Below, piece after piece: positions 38,199 through 39,556 of a stretch of DNA of 39,556 bases. The stretch spans positions 97,350 through 136,905 of the forward strand of contig WHUE01000002.1 in NCBI GenBank assembly GCA_009377375.1, written 5' to 3'. The DNA comes from Alphaproteobacteria bacterium (GTDB lineage: Bacteria; Pseudomonadota; Alphaproteobacteria; MPNO01; UBA2964). Position numbers and translations under genes: made by a program. The notes below the pieces were generated by a model, which saw only the letters and a program-made list of their open reading frames with translations, had not been told where the DNA came from and searched no databases. Every line of letters begins with the position of its first letter. The stretch's first letter is position 1.

Positions 38199-38273
38199 CC
38201 TCCCGACAAACCGGGCTGGCCGAACAGGCGGCGCAGCCGGACGATCCGGCCGTCGTTTCGGGGCAAGGAGGAG
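38199..38273 (-). promoter_or_regulatory. Expression-platform elements: ribosome-site hairpin and anti-Shine-Dalgarno
   Basis: Between aptamer and luxE-like start, the ribosome site GGGAGG (38204-38199, minus strand) overlaps the 3' arm of a CCCG/CGGG hairpin (38215-38212 with 38205-38202). A perfect 6-bp hairpin (38236-38241 with 38245-38250) lies upstream, and a TCTCCTCC tract (38273-38266) could pair with the ribosome site. There is no T-run, so translational control is more likely than attenuation. Confidence 0.45.
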
Positions 38274-38299
38274 ATTAAGGGGCGGCTCATGCCCGATGT

Positions 38300-38416
38300 C
38301 CCGCATCCCTACGCCGGCATGACCCGGATCAGGTTCGGAGGGTCGCCGCGTCGCCCGGGCGCTGTTTCTGCGTCCGGGCCGGCGGAGTCTCAGCCCCCTA
38401 GCGGGGCACCCCTTGG
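38300..38416 (-). ncRNA. TPP riboswitch (THI element)
   Basis: Read on the minus strand, the element has all the conserved blocks in order. These are GGGGTGCCCC (38412-38403), CTGAGA (38393-38388), a variable GC-rich hairpin, ACCCT followed by GAACCTGATC (to 38327), and GCCGGCGTAGGGA (ending 38306). These form the P1-P5 core that binds thiamin pyrophosphate. It lies 3' of thiC and 5' of the luxE-like gene, so it controls the six-gene LuxE-LuxC-ABC-SDR operon, not thiC in this window. High TPP should switch the operon off. Confidence 0.95.
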
Positions 38417-38478
38417 AACAGCGCGCAGTGTAGGAGGGCGCCCCGGCGCGCGTCAAGCCGGGCCGGGGCAGGGCAGGA

Positions 38479-38499
38479 CCGGGGATAATGCGTCCCCGG
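38479..38499 (-). terminator. Stem-loop after thiC
   Basis: A perfect 7-bp stem (ccgggga 38479-38485 with tccccgg 38493-38499) and 7-nt loop lie 18 bp past the thiC stop. No T-run follows. It may end the thiC transcript and separate it from the riboswitch leader. Confidence 0.45.
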
Positions 38500-38516
38500 C
38501 CCCGTTCGGCCGTCGG

Positions 38517-39556
<1,040 letters not shown>

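Noticed and set aside
38261..38273. Shine-Dalgarno-like aaggagga on the plus strand
   Set aside because: No plus-strand gene starts after it; it is the complement of a pyrimidine tract in the riboswitch leader.
38300..38416. TPP riboswitch as the control element of thiC
   Set aside because: It lies 3' of thiC on the same strand and points away from it, so within this window it can only act on the luxE-like operon.

Overview
The window is high-GC DNA read on both strands and looks like chromosome of an alphaproteobacterium. A Rhodospirillales-type lineage is my best guess. The reasons are the GC-rich codon use, the mlaC-like and ettA genes, the ArsR-methyltransferase regulator placed in front of metF-metH, and the absence of phage or IS genes. 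I saw no rRNA, tRNA, CRISPR array or transposase.

Layout. (1) 1-2.6 kb: an EamA permease, then two small-domain lipoproteins, the second with an OmpA peptidoglycan-binding domain. (2) 2.6-7.4 kb: a Bcr/CflA-type exporter, a CaiB/BaiF CoA-transferase coupled to a crotonase-fold protein that lacks both hydratase glutamates, cspA, a DoxX-like membrane protein and a RidA-like protein. (3) 7.4-16.4 kb: a catabolic-looking cluster. An IclR regulator, a two-subunit molybdenum enzyme of the pyrogallol-phloroglucinol transhydroxylase type, an FAD oxidoreductase and a MetE-like protein run on the minus strand. A tandem class II aldolase with a dead second domain diverges from them across a perfect 13-bp-arm palindrome. 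(4) 16.5-22.8 kb: a class II glutamine amidotransferase, a CHASE2 histidine kinase, a FecR-domain protein with a Gly-Asn repeat tail, and a TpsB-type outer-membrane secretion pore with no TpsA partner. (5) 23-31.3 kb: ettA, an mlaC-like gene, and the methionine/folate operon (ArsR-methyltransferase regulator, metF, full-length metH) behind a promoter buried in a large AT-rich inverted repeat. (6) 31.4-39.6 kb: an amidohydrolase-2 family gene, a six-gene minus-strand operon, and the 3' part of thiC.

The most exciting feature is the six-gene operon (luxE-like, luxC-like, ABC ATPase, permease, NMT1/THI5-type binding protein, SDR). It is headed by a well-formed TPP riboswitch at about 38300-38416 and lies just downstream of thiC. 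A carboxylate-activating enzyme, an acyl reductase, an aldehyde/alcohol-type SDR and a thiamin-precursor-type importer under thiamin control suggest a salvage route. My inference is that an oxidised (carboxylate) thiamin-related compound is imported and reduced to the alcohol level. I know of no described pathway of this form.

The second notable system is the transhydroxylase-like cluster. Its Mo subunit keeps the catalytic residues I recall for the Pelobacter enzyme but carries an extra N-terminal SCP2-like domain, and its Fe-S subunit has lost several cluster cysteines.
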